Below the pieces are notes generated by a model. It did not search any database, was not told the DNA's origin, and worked only from the letters and a program-made list of their open reading frames with translations. A program made the position numbers and the translations under genes. DNA of 37,912 nucleotides from Candidatus Sungiibacteriota bacterium (GTDB taxonomy: Bacteria > Patescibacteriota > Minisyncoccia > Sungbacterales > HO2-52-23). How positions within the stretch are numbered: position 1 is the first letter of the stretch; each line of letters begins with the position of its first letter. Shown here one piece after another: positions 21,874 to 31,812 of this stretch. Location of the stretch: positions 1 through 37,912 of the forward strand of contig JACOYX010000002.1 of assembly GCA_016181585.1 (NCBI GenBank), given 5' to 3'.

Positions 21874-23073
21874 TCACTTAAGTATTTTGGTTACCACCCC
21901 CGCGCCGACTGTTTTCCCTCCTTCTCGAATCGCAAAACGCTGTTTCTCTTCAAGCGCTACCGGCATGATAAGTTTTACCGTAAATTTAATGGTGTCCCCC
22001 GGCATAACCATTTCAGTTCCTTCCGGAAGGGTTACTTCCCCCGTCACATCGGTTGTTCGAAGATAAAATTGCGGCTTGTACCCTGCAAAAAACGGAGTAT
22101 GACGGCCGCCTTCTTCCTTGGTCAAAATATATACTTCAGATTCAAATTCAGTATGAGGAGTTATGGTTCCCGGTTTTGCCAGTACCTGCCCGCGCTCGAC
22201 ATCTTCTTTTTTCAAACCGCGCAAAAGAAGCCCTGCATTGTCTCCCGCCATCCCTTCGTCAAGCGATTTATTGAACATTTCAATTCCTGTAACCGTGGTT
22301 TTTTGCGTGTCGCGAAGCCCGACAATTTCTATTTCGTCGTTCAGTTTCAGCTTTCCGCGTTCAATACGGCCAGTCACTACCGTACCGCGGCCTTCAATAG
22401 AAAAGACATCTTCCACCGGCATAAGAAACGGACGATCCACGTCGCGCACCGGATCGGGGATATAGGTATCAAGCGCATTGGCGAGTTCGTGGATTTTCTT
22501 TACCCATTGGTCGTCCACAGAGGTCGCTTCAAGCGCTTTGAGCGCAGAGCCGCGAATAACCGGCGTCTCGTCTCCGGGAAATTCATATTTTTTTAAAAGC
22601 TCACGCACTTCCGCTTCCACCAAATCGATCAATTCCGGATCATCCACCATGTCGCATTTGTTCAAAAACACCACAATCGCCGGAACACCTACTTGGCGCG
22701 CCAAAAGAATGTGCTCGCGAGTCTGCGGCATGGGACCATCGGTAGCGGAAACTACCAATATAGCGCCATCCATCTGTGCGGCGCCCGTAATCATGTTTTT
22801 GATATAATCAGCGTGTCCCGGAGCATCGATATGCGCATAATGACGCTTCTCGGTTTCATATTCCGAGTGGTGAAGGGCAATTGTAATCCCGCGCGCCCGT
22901 TCTTCAGGGGCATTGTCAATCTGGTCAACTGATTCCACGCGCGAAGGGAGACCCTTCAAGCTTAGCCCTTTGGTAATTGCCGCTGTCAGCGTCGTCTTGC
23001 CGTGATCAACGTGGCCGATAGTGCCGACATTGACGTGAGGCTTATTTCGTTCGAATTTTTTTGCTTCCGCCAT
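21874..23073 (-). CDS. tuf: Elongation factor Tu
   Basis: This 399-aa GTPase brings aminoacyl-tRNA to the ribosome. G1 reads [10 protein letters not shown], the switch I region has [21 protein letters not shown]3 reads DAPGHADY, and G4 reads NKCDMVDD. Domains 2 and 3 include [13 protein letters not shown] and [20 protein letters not shown]. Length is normal. It has its own promoter at 23165-23193 and a leader of about 80 nt. Position between fusA and rpsJ is the standard str order. Confidence 0.98.
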   Translation of the reverse strand: MAEAKKFERNKPHVNVGTIGHVDHGKTTLTAAITKGLSLKGLPSRVESVDQIDNAPEERARGITIALHHSEYETEKRHYAHIDAPGHADYIKNMITGAAQMDGAILVVSATDGPMPQTREHILLARQVGVPAIVVFLNKCDMVDDPELIDLVEAEVRELLKKYEFPGDETPVIRGSALKALEATSVDDQWVKKIHELANALDTYIPDPVRDVDRPFLMPVEDVFSIEGRGTVVTGRIERGKLKLNDEIEIVGLRDTQKTTVTGIEMFNKSLDEGMAGDNAGLLLRGLKKEDVERGQVLAKPGTITPHTEFESEVYILTKEEGGRHTPFFAGYKPQFYLRTTDVTGEVTLPEGTEMVMPGDTIKFTVKLIMPVALEEKQRFAIREGGKTVGAGVVTKILK

Positions 23074-23164
23074 TATTGAAACCGCAGATAATTTCGGTTC
23101 ACAAATTTTTTAATAAAATTCGTGCCTTTAGCTACGGGTAAATAGTATTAAATTATATAAAATA

Positions 23165-23193
23165 ATAGTAACCGATGGTAAAAGAATAGTCAA
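23165..23193 (-). promoter_or_regulatory. tuf promoter
   Basis: On the minus strand TTGACT (23188-23193) and TACTAT (23165-23170) are exactly 17 bp apart in an AT-rich spacer. A TATAAT-like hexamer slightly downstream could be an alternative -10. This would let tuf and the genes after it be expressed independently of fusA. Confidence 0.7.
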
Positions 23194-23249
23194 CAGTCTC
23201 ACTTTATGCTTATCTTTATTGGTAGCGAAAACATGGGGAAAGGTCAAGA

Positions 23250-23329
23250 GATATGAATCATGAAGCATGAAGCATGAATAATGGGAATGCCTAAATTAAT
23301 TAGCATGACTCTTGATTCTTGATTTATAG
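23250..23329. repeat. AT-rich ATGAATCATGAAGCATGAAT repeat
   Basis: ATGAATCATGAAGCATGAAG on the left and GCATGACTCTTGATTCTTGA on the right are imperfect inverted arms of the spacer family described at 11692. It ends at the stop codon of the 107-aa gene. The rest of the 23074-23329 spacer holds only the tuf promoter and leader. Confidence 0.7.
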
Positions 23330-23653
23330 CTAAAGCGGCAAATCCTCCAACCGTATATCTTCAAGCCGCACCGGCATAGCACCGGAGGATCGTCCCATAA
23401 CCCTTGCCCGCGCCGCAATTTGCGGCGGCAAAAATTCCGTCTCCTCCAAAACCGGCTCACTCCTTACTTCCGGTTTTTCTTCGAACTGCGCACGTGGCTG
23501 TTTCACTTCGCCCATACGTCCGGCCGCGCCTTGAAGCAAGCGATCATATTCCTGAAAAGACAGCATTACCACGTCCGGCTCCCCCGTTTGATCGAGCATG
23601 ATAAATTTATCCCCGTTTTGCTTGACAAATTGTTTTATTTTTGATATGTCCAT
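23330..23653 (-). CDS. Small hypothetical protein between fusA and tuf
   Basis: This 107-aa protein was not recognised. Residues 1-40 (MDISKIKQFVKQNGDKFIML then VVMLSFQEYDRLLQ) have the look of a small DNA-binding antitoxin-like N-domain (Phd/YefM style), with an SFQEYDRLL helix. The remainder is proline- and glutamate-rich and probably disordered, ending RLEDIRLEDLPL. There is no toxin partner next to it. It lies in line with fusA and tuf, 60 bp after the fusA stop, so it is probably co-transcribed with fusA. Coding evidence: length, in-operon position and sensible composition. Confidence 0.65.
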   Translation of the reverse strand: MDISKIKQFVKQNGDKFIMLDQTGEPDVVMLSFQEYDRLLQGAAGRMGEVKQPRAQFEEKPEVRSEPVLEETEFLPPQIAARARVMGRSSGAMPVRLEDIRLEDLPL

Positions 23654-23713
23654 ATTGAGCGGCTTCTGCCGCTTTTTCTATTGAAGTATTGAAGTCTCAC
23701 TTCAATAGGCAGT

Positions 23714-25828
<2,115 letters not shown>

Positions 25829-25860
25829 AAAAACAAATATGTATCACTGATTTAAATCAT

Positions 25861-25977
25861 CTATAAAAAACAGGGACTAAACATAAAGAGACGCCCTATA
25901 ATGCCCGCAAAGACTCCTGCAAGCGCTATTACGGTGATAACAATAATCGGTATTTTACACAAGTTTTCCGCGTTCAA
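25861..25977 (-). CDS. Possible 38-aa hydrophobic peptide
   Basis: This is a short ORF, absent from the track, with a TTG start directly after the TAA of the 61-aa membrane ORF and in the same frame. The peptide is mostly one hydrophobic span (IVITVIALAGVFAGIIG) and ends FMFSPCFL. Either it is a separate small membrane peptide or, if the TAA is read through or is a recent mutation, the second span of one longer protein. Weak evidence. Confidence 0.3.
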   Translation of the reverse strand: MNAENLCKIPIIVITVIALAGVFAGIIGRLFMFSPCFL

Positions 25978-26163
25978 TTACTGCTTTACCCTCTTCCCTG
26001 AAAAAATATCGACATCTTGTGAACTTATTAGCCACAAATACGACAAGAATCGAAAAAACATTTCTAAAATCTTCCATAAAGCAAACCCTATCAAAGCTAT
26101 TCCTCCCGCTAAAATAGGGGCAAGTATAATTCCACCAGCAATTGTAAACATTAGCTTGCCCAT
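25978..26163 (-). CDS. Small membrane protein, unknown function
   Basis: This 61-aa ORF has one or two hydrophobic spans (IAGGIILAPILAGGIALIGF and ILEMFFRFLSYLWLI) and a polar tail with KRVKQ. It starts with an ATG preceded by AAGAAG at a reasonable distance. It was not recognised. It sits between the broken toxin gene and fusA on the same strand, in the region where foreign DNA interrupted the str operon, so it may be accessory cargo. Confidence 0.45.
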   Translation of the reverse strand: MGKLMFTIAGGIILAPILAGGIALIGFALWKILEMFFRFLSYLWLISSQDVDIFSGKRVKQ

Positions 26164-26186
26164 ATTCTTCTTAAAATGTAGAAATG

Positions 26187-26625
26187 TTATCTATAAATAT
26201 CGTGCGTACCAGTGTTCACATACATCACAGTACTATCGTCCATAAAATAAAAATGTACTCGATACTGTTCGTTAACCGAGTACGCCTAAGTATCTTAGAC
26301 CTACTGCGCAAAGATACTTCTACTGCAATTTCTTAATTTAGGCCAAAATCGTTGAATAAATTTCTTGGCTTATCTAAGCCGATAGGCCTCGAAATTTATT
26401 CAACGATTTTGTCTCTAAATTAAGAAGTTTCGTTACGAAAATCTTTACGCAGTAGGTCTCTTTTAATTCACCACCTAGTTTGTGCGTTTTCAACGATGGA
26501 TGAAATGCATCCTGACGAAACATCTTATCTTTTTTCTTCGCAAGTTTTTGAATGCGTCCATGCAACCGATTGAGCTCTCGCCCAAATCGCGGAGAAAGAA
26601 AGATGCGATCAATCGGACGAATCAT
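26187..26625 (-). pseudogene. RelE/YafQ-type toxin gene split by the palindromic element
   Basis: The N-terminal half (MIRPIDRIFLSPRFGRELNR, then HPSLKTHKLGGELK) is a RelE/YafQ-family mRNA-cleaving toxin start. The C-terminal half (AYSVNEQYRVHFYF then THDIYR and a stop at 26187) lies beyond the 163-bp element at 26297-26459. Removing the element and one CTT (coding AAG) rejoins the halves in frame as GGELKDT-stop-AYSVNEQYR. The stop TAG stands where family members usually have W (TGG), so a point mutation probably followed the insertion. The start overlaps the antitoxin stop by 4 bp (ATGA), as in intact pairs. The toxin should be inactive. Confidence 0.85.
26297..26459. mobile_element. Complete AGACC palindromic MITE-like element (163 bp) inside a toxin gene
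   Basis: The left end AGACCTACTGCG and right end CGCAGTAGGTCT are perfect inverted repeats. Inner arms (AAAATCGTTGAATAAATTTC with GAAATTTATTCAACGATTTT, CTTAATTTAG with CTAAATTAAG) extend the pairing to the centre TGGCTTATCTAAGCCGATAG. The blocks TTCTACTGCAATT and TTTCGTTACGAAA are shared with the copy at 1557, but the outer arms differ. CTT flanks both sides (26294-26296 and 26460-26462). It has no coding capacity of its own. Confidence 0.88.
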
Positions 26626-26837
26626 GATTTTATAACTTCTCCGAGATCAGATATGAACCGCGCTTTGCCTTGTTTCCATGCCTTACGCGCCTCCCGTATG
26701 GCATCTTTTGCATCTTTAATCTCCCATTTTTGGCGCAGTTTTTTTTCAAATTCTTTCGGGTCCACTGCAATAAGCCGACGAACTCTGCTACGGCCTGACA
26801 GTATTTTCTTTGGAATCGTAATGGTGATAATTTCCAT
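26622..26837 (-). CDS. Antitoxin partner of the disrupted toxin
   Basis: This 71-aa protein starts MEIITITIPKKILSGRSRVR and has a long charged helix (KWEIKDAKDAIREARKAWKQ). Small size, beta-then-helix layout and the 4-bp overlap with the following RelE-like toxin gene identify it as the antitoxin. The ORF track gives 26622-27119, but the extra N-terminus runs over rpsG in another frame. The ATG at 26837 lies 28 bp after rpsG. The gene seems intact although its toxin is broken, so its present use is unclear. Confidence 0.78.
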   Translation of the reverse strand: MEIITITIPKKILSGRSRVRRLIAVDPKEFEKKLRQKWEIKDAKDAIREARKAWKQGKARFISDLGEVIKS

Positions 26838-26865
26838 AGTACAACCGATTATATCATGAATTCTC

Positions 26866-27333
26866 TTACCACGCAAAATGCGCAAATGCCTTGTTCGCTT
26901 CCGCCATTCGATGAGTATCAAGTTTTTTCTTAATCGCCGTTCCTTCGTTTTTCGCCGCAAGCAAAAGCTCATCCGCCAATTTTTCATGCATCGGTTTTCC
27001 TTTTTTTGAGCGCGCCGCGTCCAAAATCCAGCGTGATGCAAGCGCAAAACGGCGTTCACCGCGCACTTCGCGCGGCACTTGATAAGTGGCGCCTCCGATA
27101 CGGCGCGCTTTGATTTCAAGCGTAGGTCCGGCGTTTTTTAGCGCCGTGTCAAACACGTTCAAAGGGTCTTGCTGATGTTTCTTTTCGATCACGGCAAATG
27201 TGCTGTATACCACTTTTTCCGCGGTAGCCTTTTTTCCTTTTTTCATCGTGTAGTTGATAAATTTCGCAACCTTTACGCTGCTAAATTTATTGTCCGGCAA
27301 TATTTCTCTTGTGATATTTCGTTTCCTTCTCAT
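26866..27333 (-). CDS. rpsG: 30S ribosomal protein S7
   Basis: This 155-aa primary 16S rRNA-binding protein has SVKVAKFINYTMKKGKKATA, ALKNAGPTLEIKARRIGGAT, YQVPREVRGERRFALASRWI and the C-terminal THRMAEANKAFAHFAW. Length is normal. In other bacteria S7 controls the str operon. It is followed by the toxin-antitoxin remnant instead of directly by fusA. Confidence 0.97.
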   Translation of the reverse strand: MRRKRNITREILPDNKFSSVKVAKFINYTMKKGKKATAEKVVYSTFAVIEKKHQQDPLNVFDTALKNAGPTLEIKARRIGGATYQVPREVRGERRFALASRWILDAARSKKGKPMHEKLADELLLAAKNEGTAIKKKLDTHRMAEANKAFAHFAW

Positions 27334-27341
27334 AGCAATGA

Positions 27342-27420
27342 ATAATAAATCAAGAATTATGAATTATGCGAATTAATTTTTCCGCATTTTTCATGATTCG
27401 TAATTCATGCTTCATGATTC
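27342..27420. repeat. AT-rich AATCAAGAATTATGAATTAT hairpin repeat
   Basis: AATCAAGAATTATGAATTAT and TTCGTAATTCATGCTTCATG are imperfect inverted arms with an inner GCGAATTAATTTTTCCGC. It closely matches the copies at 15476, 18018 and 19990, and it separates rpsL from rpsG. Confidence 0.75.
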
Positions 27421-27424
27421 CGAT

Positions 27425-27844
27425 TTACTTTTTTTCTTTAGGTCTTTTCGCTCCGTATTTACTGCGCTGTTGTTTTCTTCCTTCCACTCCGGCGGTATCC
27501 AAAACGCCGCGCACGATGTGATATTGCACTCCCGGCAAATCTTTCACGCGCCCTCCGCGCACTACCACAACCGAGTGCTCCTGCAAGTTATGCCCTTCTC
27601 CGGGAATATATGCCGTTACTTCCATGCCGTTGGTCAAGCGAACGCGGGCAACTTTACGCAAAGCGGAGTTTGGCTTCTTTGGCGTCATGGTAGTTACCTT
27701 GATGCATACTCCGCGTTTAAACGGAGCAGGATAAAAAATCGGGCGGTTTTTCCGCACATTAAACCCGCGCTCGAGTGCCGGTGCGCCTGATTTATATTCT
27801 GTCTTTTTCCTCCCTCGCTTCACGAGTTGGGTAATGGTAGGCAT
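27425..27844 (-). CDS. rpsL: 30S ribosomal protein S12
   Basis: This 139-aa decoding-centre protein starts [20 protein letters not shown] and has [20 protein letters not shown], the [20 protein letters not shown] loop and the C-terminal [18 protein letters not shown]. The start is set at the ATG at 27844. The eight earlier codons in the track would lie at or before the predicted transcription start. First gene of the str operon, with a promoter only about 15 bp upstream. Confidence 0.98.
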   Translation of the reverse strand: MPTITQLVKRGRKKTEYKSGAPALERGFNVRKNRPIFYPAPFKRGVCIKVTTMTPKKPNSALRKVARVRLTNGMEVTAYIPGEGHNLQEHSVVVVRGGRVKDLPGVQYHIVRGVLDTAGVEGRKQQRSKYGAKRPKEKK

Positions 27845-27858
27845 ATTAGTATTTAGAG

Positions 27859-27887
27859 AGTGTAACAAAAAGTATTCGAGCCGTCAA
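27859..27887 (-). promoter_or_regulatory. str operon promoter (rpsL)
   Basis: On the minus strand TTGACG (27882-27887) and TACACT (27859-27864) have 17-bp spacing. The expected start is near 27852, leaving a leader of only about 8 nt before the rpsL ATG, with no recognisable Shine-Dalgarno sequence. Confidence 0.8.
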
Positions 27888-27908
27888 CTGCGCGGAAATC
27901 CGTCTCAA

Positions 27909-27940
27909 TGAAAACCACCAATGCTGAAACGCATCGGTGG
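27909..27940 (-). terminator. Terminator of the 287-aa gene
   Basis: On the minus strand CCACCGATGC-GTTTCA-GCATTGGTGG is followed by TTTTC. The stem is 10 bp with one G-T pair. It lies just after the stop of the gene at 27948 and just before the str promoter, insulating the two. Confidence 0.75.
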
Positions 27941-27947
27941 AGATACT

Positions 27948-28811
27948 CTACTGCCGTGCACCACTTGCACGCAACACGCCTTCTATATATAAGTATGCGC
28001 TATCCGCCAAGTCATAAGCCGCGCGCTCGACATCTTTTTCGATTTCCTCGTGGCTTCTCTTTTTTCGCATATCCAGAAGTGCTTCAAACCGCATTCTCTT
28101 ATCCGCACGGTGAACACCGTTATCCAAATCTTCCAACATTTTTTTATGCTTACTGCCGTCTCCGTTCCAGACAAGCGCAAAAACGTCTACCGTAATTCGC
28201 AGTGTCCCAAAACCATTGTCGGTATATTTATCGAAAATGGAAAACGCATGCCTTAAAAATTTCCCATCGACAGCACCTTTTCTGGTTAGAGCGACAAGCC
28301 GCGGTTCAAGCAGTGCATCGAATCGATCAATAAATCGTTTTACTTCAGGCGTATCTTTTTGAAACCCCCAGAAAAACTGGATAAATCGCAAAGGAAACTG
28401 CATGGCCGCCGCGGCCTCCGTACTCGCGAAAAAATCTTTCGGATAGGGAAAGGGGCACGAGAGAGTCAATATCGGCTCAAACGCACGCGCCGCAAGCACC
28501 GCCTTGCTTTCCGCCGTCAGAAAACCCAAGGGCGGCATACCCGAAGAAGGATCAAACCCTATTAAATAGGCATCGGGCAGAGAACGCGCATAAATTTCAA
28601 CTTTTGGCGGAGTAATATCAGCAATCTGTACGCGATACTCCGCGGGCTCGAAATTTTCTTTCAGCGGATCAAGATGTTTGCGCAAAAATGCTTCAAGATC
28701 ACCTTTGCAAGACAACACGTCGTCCATCGCTCGGTCGTAGGAAAATACTTCCGAATACATTCTGAAGAACAACATAAACACTAACGCAAGCGAAACACCT
28801 ACCGAGCGCAT
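27948..28811 (-). CDS. Unknown protein with N-terminal hydrophobic segment
   Basis: This 287-aa protein was not recognised. The first 17 residues (SVGVSLALVFMLFFRMY) form a signal peptide or anchor without a lipobox. The rest is soluble-looking, with ADITPPKVEIYARSLPDAYL and a helical C-terminus rich in charged residues (KKRSHEEIEKDVERAAYDLA). No catalytic motif was seen. It probably faces the outside of the membrane. It lies after the M50 protease gene on the same strand with a 100-bp gap, and has its own terminator at 27909. Codon use and length support a real gene. Confidence 0.7.
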   Translation of the reverse strand: MRSVGVSLALVFMLFFRMYSEVFSYDRAMDDVLSCKGDLEAFLRKHLDPLKENFEPAEYRVQIADITPPKVEIYARSLPDAYLIGFDPSSGMPPLGFLTAESKAVLAARAFEPILTLSCPFPYPKDFFASTEAAAAMQFPLRFIQFFWGFQKDTPEVKRFIDRFDALLEPRLVALTRKGAVDGKFLRHAFSIFDKYTDNGFGTLRITVDVFALVWNGDGSKHKKMLEDLDNGVHRADKRMRFEALLDMRKKRSHEEIEKDVERAAYDLADSAYLYIEGVLRASGARQ

Positions 28812-28910
28812 AAAAAGCTCCTTGCTTTCGTAAAGTTTGATATAAAGAGCACAAAACCTACCTTCATGAAAGCAAAACGGAGCCGATTTGGCAAATGGTA
28901 TGCTTCGCTA

Positions 28911-29537
28911 TCACCCGCCGACGATAAGCCGGAATAAATAAAATACCGGCCAAACAAGAATATTCGCAAAAAAGAAAATAAATATAAGAAGCAGAATAAT
29001 CCCGTATTGCTCCAAAAAAACTTGTATCCCGCGATACTGATACGGAAGAACCGAAAAAAGCACTTTTGATCCGTCAAGCGGAGGGATAGGCACAAGGTTG
29101 AATATCGCAAGCATCAGATTGAGCACTACGATGGTTTGCGCAATACCCGCAAAATTAAATACGAAGGTCCCTTCAGCAGATGCCAACGGCAGATAACGCA
29201 CTACCAAACCGAATACAACGGCAAGTAAAATATTGGCCGCGGGCCCCGCCACGCCGACAATCGCCGGCCCCCATTTTTGATCGCGAAGATTATAAGGATT
29301 ATAAGGCACCGGACGCGCCCAGCCGATCAGCGGAAGATTTGCAAAAGCAAGCATAAGCGGAAGAAGCACGGAGCCGAAAGGATCCAAATGCTTCACGGGA
29401 TTGAGCGTTAGACGTCCCTCGTATTCAGCAGTGTGATCCCCAAGCCAAAGCGCGGCAAAACCGTGCGATACTTCGTGGAGCACCACAGAAAAAATGACTA
29501 TCGCGATATGAACAATAATTTGTATTGCATTTTCCAT
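28911..29537 (-). CDS. Site-2-protease-like zinc metalloprotease (M50 family)
   Basis: This 208-aa protein has five or six hydrophobic spans. The zinc-binding helix reads VLHEVSHGFAALWLGD (HExxH), with the third-ligand region IPPLDGSKVLF near residue 160 and the conserved GPAANILLAV between them. It resembles the short YwhC-type M50B proteins with no PDZ domain. Such enzymes cut transmembrane substrates within the bilayer. The substrate is unknown. It lies upstream of the 287-aa membrane or secreted protein on the same strand. Confidence 0.88.
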   Translation of the reverse strand: MENAIQIIVHIAIVIFSVVLHEVSHGFAALWLGDHTAEYEGRLTLNPVKHLDPFGSVLLPLMLAFANLPLIGWARPVPYNPYNLRDQKWGPAIVGVAGPAANILLAVVFGLVVRYLPLASAEGTFVFNFAGIAQTIVVLNLMLAIFNLVPIPPLDGSKVLFSVLPYQYRGIQVFLEQYGIILLLIFIFFFANILVWPVFYLFRLIVGG

Positions 29538-29559
29538 AGAAATATGATAGACTGGCTAT

Positions 29560-29638
29560 CAGCTTGTAGCTTGGTTAGCTTCGTTAGGGAATTCAGAATT
29601 CCCCTAGCAAGCAAATCAAGCTATAACCTATAAGCTAT
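29560..29638. repeat. AAGCTATAAGC-type inverted repeat spacer
   Basis: CTATCAGCTTGTAGCTTGGT on the left and ATCAAGCTATAACCTATAAG on the right are imperfect inverted copies around GGGAATTCAGAATTCCCC, itself a perfect small palindrome. It lies between the divergent M50 and rpmB genes. Confidence 0.5.
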
Positions 29639-29640
29639 TC

Positions 29641-29826
29641 ATGAAATCCTGCACTATTTGCAAAAAAGAATCTGTGAAGGGCGGCCGGCGGTCGTTTCTT
29701 CGCAGTCATTATAACCCAACCGCCACCGTAAGAAAATATCCCAATTTGCAATGGGGCCGCCTTGCCGACGGCATGCGTGTAAAAATGTGCGTGCGGTGCT
29801 TGAAGACGTTACATAAAAAAGTTTAA
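29641..29826 (+). CDS. rpmB: 50S ribosomal protein L28
   Basis: This 61-aa protein has MKSCTICKKESVKGG, the L28 core NPTATVRKYPNLQWGRLADG and a C-terminal VKMCVRCLKTLHKKV. The pairs CTIC and CVRC make this a zinc-binding L28. It stands alone on the plus strand, apart from the ribosomal cluster, which is normal for rpmB. Confidence 0.9.
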   Translation: MKSCTICKKESVKGGRRSFLRSHYNPTATVRKYPNLQWGRLADGMRVKMCVRCLKTLHKKV

Positions 29827-29901
29827 ATTTAAAAATATAAATTCATTCCGGCTTGTCGGGATACCTAAATTTTTTATTTTTGAATTTTGCATTATTTATC
29901 G

Positions 29902-31419
29902 ATGAATATCAACACTGCTTACTACAAATCTATTGCTAAAGCCGGCAATCTCTTCCTCCCCGTCTTCACCTCTACCCCTCTCGAGAAAGAGGATTTTTTT
30001 TCATATCTGCCGGATACGGCAAAAGACACATTAGTACGGTTTGCAAAAGAATGCAAACGCGGCGAAGGAGAAGTAAAAACACTCCGCCTTTTTGAGGACG
30101 GCATAAAAAGCATTGTCCTTTTCGGCATGGGGGCAAAAGAAAAATGGAATGCGCGAAAACATGTTTTTATCGCGCGGCGCATGGTGCAGTACGCGAAAGG
30201 CGAGTCCATCAAAGAATTTTCAGTGCCGATACCGCTCATCCGATTCGAAAAAAAATCTTTATCAGAGACCGCAAAAGTTTTTGCGGAAAATGCAATCCTG
30301 GGCAATTTTGCGTTTACGAAATATAAAGAAATGCCGAAAGAGGGGTGGCCTGAAGTGCATGCGGTCAACCTTCTTGTTGAAGGTGGCAAAACCGCGGAAG
30401 TTTTGCTTGGCATTCGCGAAGGAGCAATCATTGGCGAAGAAACCAATGAATGCCGAGCGCTTGCCAATACGCCGGGCGGCGACATGACGCCCGTTCTTCT
30501 TGCCGAAGCGGCACGGCGCAGTGTGGCAAAACTTGACGTGCGCGTCAATGTTTTCGATGAAAAGAAAATGGCGAGCCTTGGCATGGGCGCGATTCTAGGC
30601 GTAGCAAAAGGTTCCGTGGAAAAACCGCGGTTTATCATACTCGAATACTTGAATGGCCCGAAAAATCAAAAGCCTCTTGTCCTTGCAGGAAAGGGAGTAA
30701 CTTTCGACACCGGCGGACTCAATTTGAAACCTTCAAACTATATTTACGAAATGCACATGGATATGTCCGGCGGCGCCGCGGTGATTCACGGTATTGCGGC
30801 AATCGCGCGCCTCAAGCTTCCTCTCAACGCCATTGGTCTTATCCCTGCCGCGGAAAACATGCCTTCGGGATCGAGCTATCACCCTGGAGATCTTTTGAAA
30901 TCGCTCTCCGGAAAAACAATCGAAGTGCTGGACACCGATGCGGAAGGCAGAGTTTTGCTTTCCGACGCCCTTACGTACGGGCTCCGTTACAAACCGGGAC
31001 TTTTGATAGATTTCGCAACACTCACCGGCGCGGCGCATGTGGCGCTCGGATCACACATGTCCGCTGTTTTTACCCGAGAACATGATCAAAAACTGCAGGA
31101 CACATTGATAGAAGTCGGACTTCAATCTGGCGATTATGTTTGGCCGCTTCCTCTGTGGGATGAATATTTAACCGAAATTAAAGGAACATTCGGCGATCTT
31201 GCCAATGTAGGCTCCCGCGACCGCTATGGCGGCGCGATCCATGGCGCAAAATTTTTGGAGCAATTCGCCGGCGATGCGCGGTTTGCGCATATAGACATTG
31301 CGCCGCGCATGACTACAATCGAGGGAGAATATCTTGCCAAAGGCGCATCCGGAGTAGGAGTGAGATTTATTGTGGAGCTTGCAAAAAGTTACAGCAGAAT
31401 CATGAGCCATGAATCATGA
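29902..31419 (+). CDS. pepA: Leucyl aminopeptidase (M17 family)
   Basis: This 505-aa dinuclear metallopeptidase removes N-terminal residues from peptides. The metal- and substrate-binding region reads AGKGVTFDTGGLNLKPS (K and D), MHMDMSGGAAV (D), and the family signature DTDAEGRVLLSDAL (D, E and R). The N-terminal 170 residues are the variable M17 domain. The ATG at 29902 is preferred to a TTG five codons earlier. The last residues (RIMSHES) and the stop derive from the ATGAATCATGAATCA repeat, and the next gene starts within them with an 11-bp overlap. Confidence 0.93.
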   Translation: MNINTAYYKSIAKAGNLFLPVFTSTPLEKEDFFSYLPDTAKDTLVRFAKECKRGEGEVKTLRLFEDGIKSIVLFGMGAKEKWNARKHVFIARRMVQYAKGESIKEFSVPIPLIRFEKKSLSETAKVFAENAILGNFAFTKYKEMPKEGWPEVHAVNLLVEGGKTAEVLLGIREGAIIGEETNECRALANTPGGDMTPVLLAEAARRSVAKLDVRVNVFDEKKMASLGMGAILGVAKGSVEKPRFIILEYLNGPKNQKPLVLAGKGVTFDTGGLNLKPSNYIYEMHMDMSGGAAVIHGIAAIARLKLPLNAIGLIPAAENMPSGSSYHPGDLLKSLSGKTIEVLDTDAEGRVLLSDALTYGLRYKPGLLIDFATLTGAAHVALGSHMSAVFTREHDQKLQDTLIEVGLQSGDYVWPLPLWDEYLTEIKGTFGDLANVGSRDRYGGAIHGAKFLEQFAGDARFAHIDIAPRMTTIEGEYLAKGASGVGVRFIVELAKSYSRIMSHES

Positions 31420-31426
31420 ATCACGC
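31400..31426. repeat. AT-rich ATGAGCCATGAATCATGAAT repeat, pepA end / four-helix gene start
   Basis: This short ATGAATCATGAATCA-type repeat encodes the last pepA residues in one frame and the first residues (MNHES) of the next gene in another. The inverted partner lies at 31780-31812, so the gene between is bracketed. Confidence 0.65.
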
Positions 31427-31798
31427 AAAATAAAATCATTCACTGATTTAAATGCATGGAAAAATGCTCACTTGCTTGTTTTAGAAATTTATAAGCTTAC
31501 AAAAAACTTACCCAAAGAAGAAATGTTTGGACTTACTAATCAGATAAGACGCGCCGATGTCTCCATTAGTTCTAACATTGCTGAGGGTTTTAGCAGAAAT
31601 TCATACAAAGAAAAAATTCAATTTTATTATATTGCATTAGGTTCCACAACAGAAGTCCAAAATCAGCTCTTGATTGCCAGAGACTTGGATTATGTTTCTG
31701 GAGAAATATTTTCTGATATCGCAGAGAAAACCATTGTAGTTAATAAATTAATCAACGGTTTAATCAAAGCATCCAAATCCATAATTCATGATTCTTGA
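31409..31798 (+). CDS. Four-helix-bundle protein (23S rRNA intervening-sequence / S23 family)
   Basis: This 129-aa protein has the typical family sequence: KSFTDLNAWKNAHLLVLEIY, then FGLTNQIRRADVSISSNIAE, GFSRNSYKEKIQFYYIALGS, and a final helix. Members occur as ORFs inside rRNA intervening sequences and as free genes. The molecular role is not settled. Both termini (MNHES at the start, SIIHDS at the end) are translated from inverted AT-rich repeats that frame the gene. There is no rRNA gene in the window. Confidence 0.88.
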   Translation: MNHESRKIKSFTDLNAWKNAHLLVLEIYKLTKNLPKEEMFGLTNQIRRADVSISSNIAEGFSRNSYKEKIQFYYIALGSTTEVQNQLLIARDLDYVSGEIFSDIAEKTIVVNKLINGLIKASKSIIHDS

Positions 31799-31812
31799 TT
31801 CATGATTCAATG
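31780..31812. repeat. AT-rich ATAATTCATGATTCTTGATT repeat
   Basis: This is the inverted partner of the repeat at 31400. It supplies the final codons of the four-helix-bundle gene and the first codons of the hydrolase gene at 31802. Confidence 0.65.

Noticed and set aside
26622-27119. 165-aa ORF on the minus strand
   Set aside because: Its N-terminal part overlaps rpsG in another frame. Only the last 71 codons from the ATG at 26837 are a credible gene.
28799-29110. 103-aa minus-strand ORF between the M50 protease and the 287-aa gene
   Set aside because: It overlaps both neighbours in a different frame and looks like a shadow of the M50 protease 3' end.
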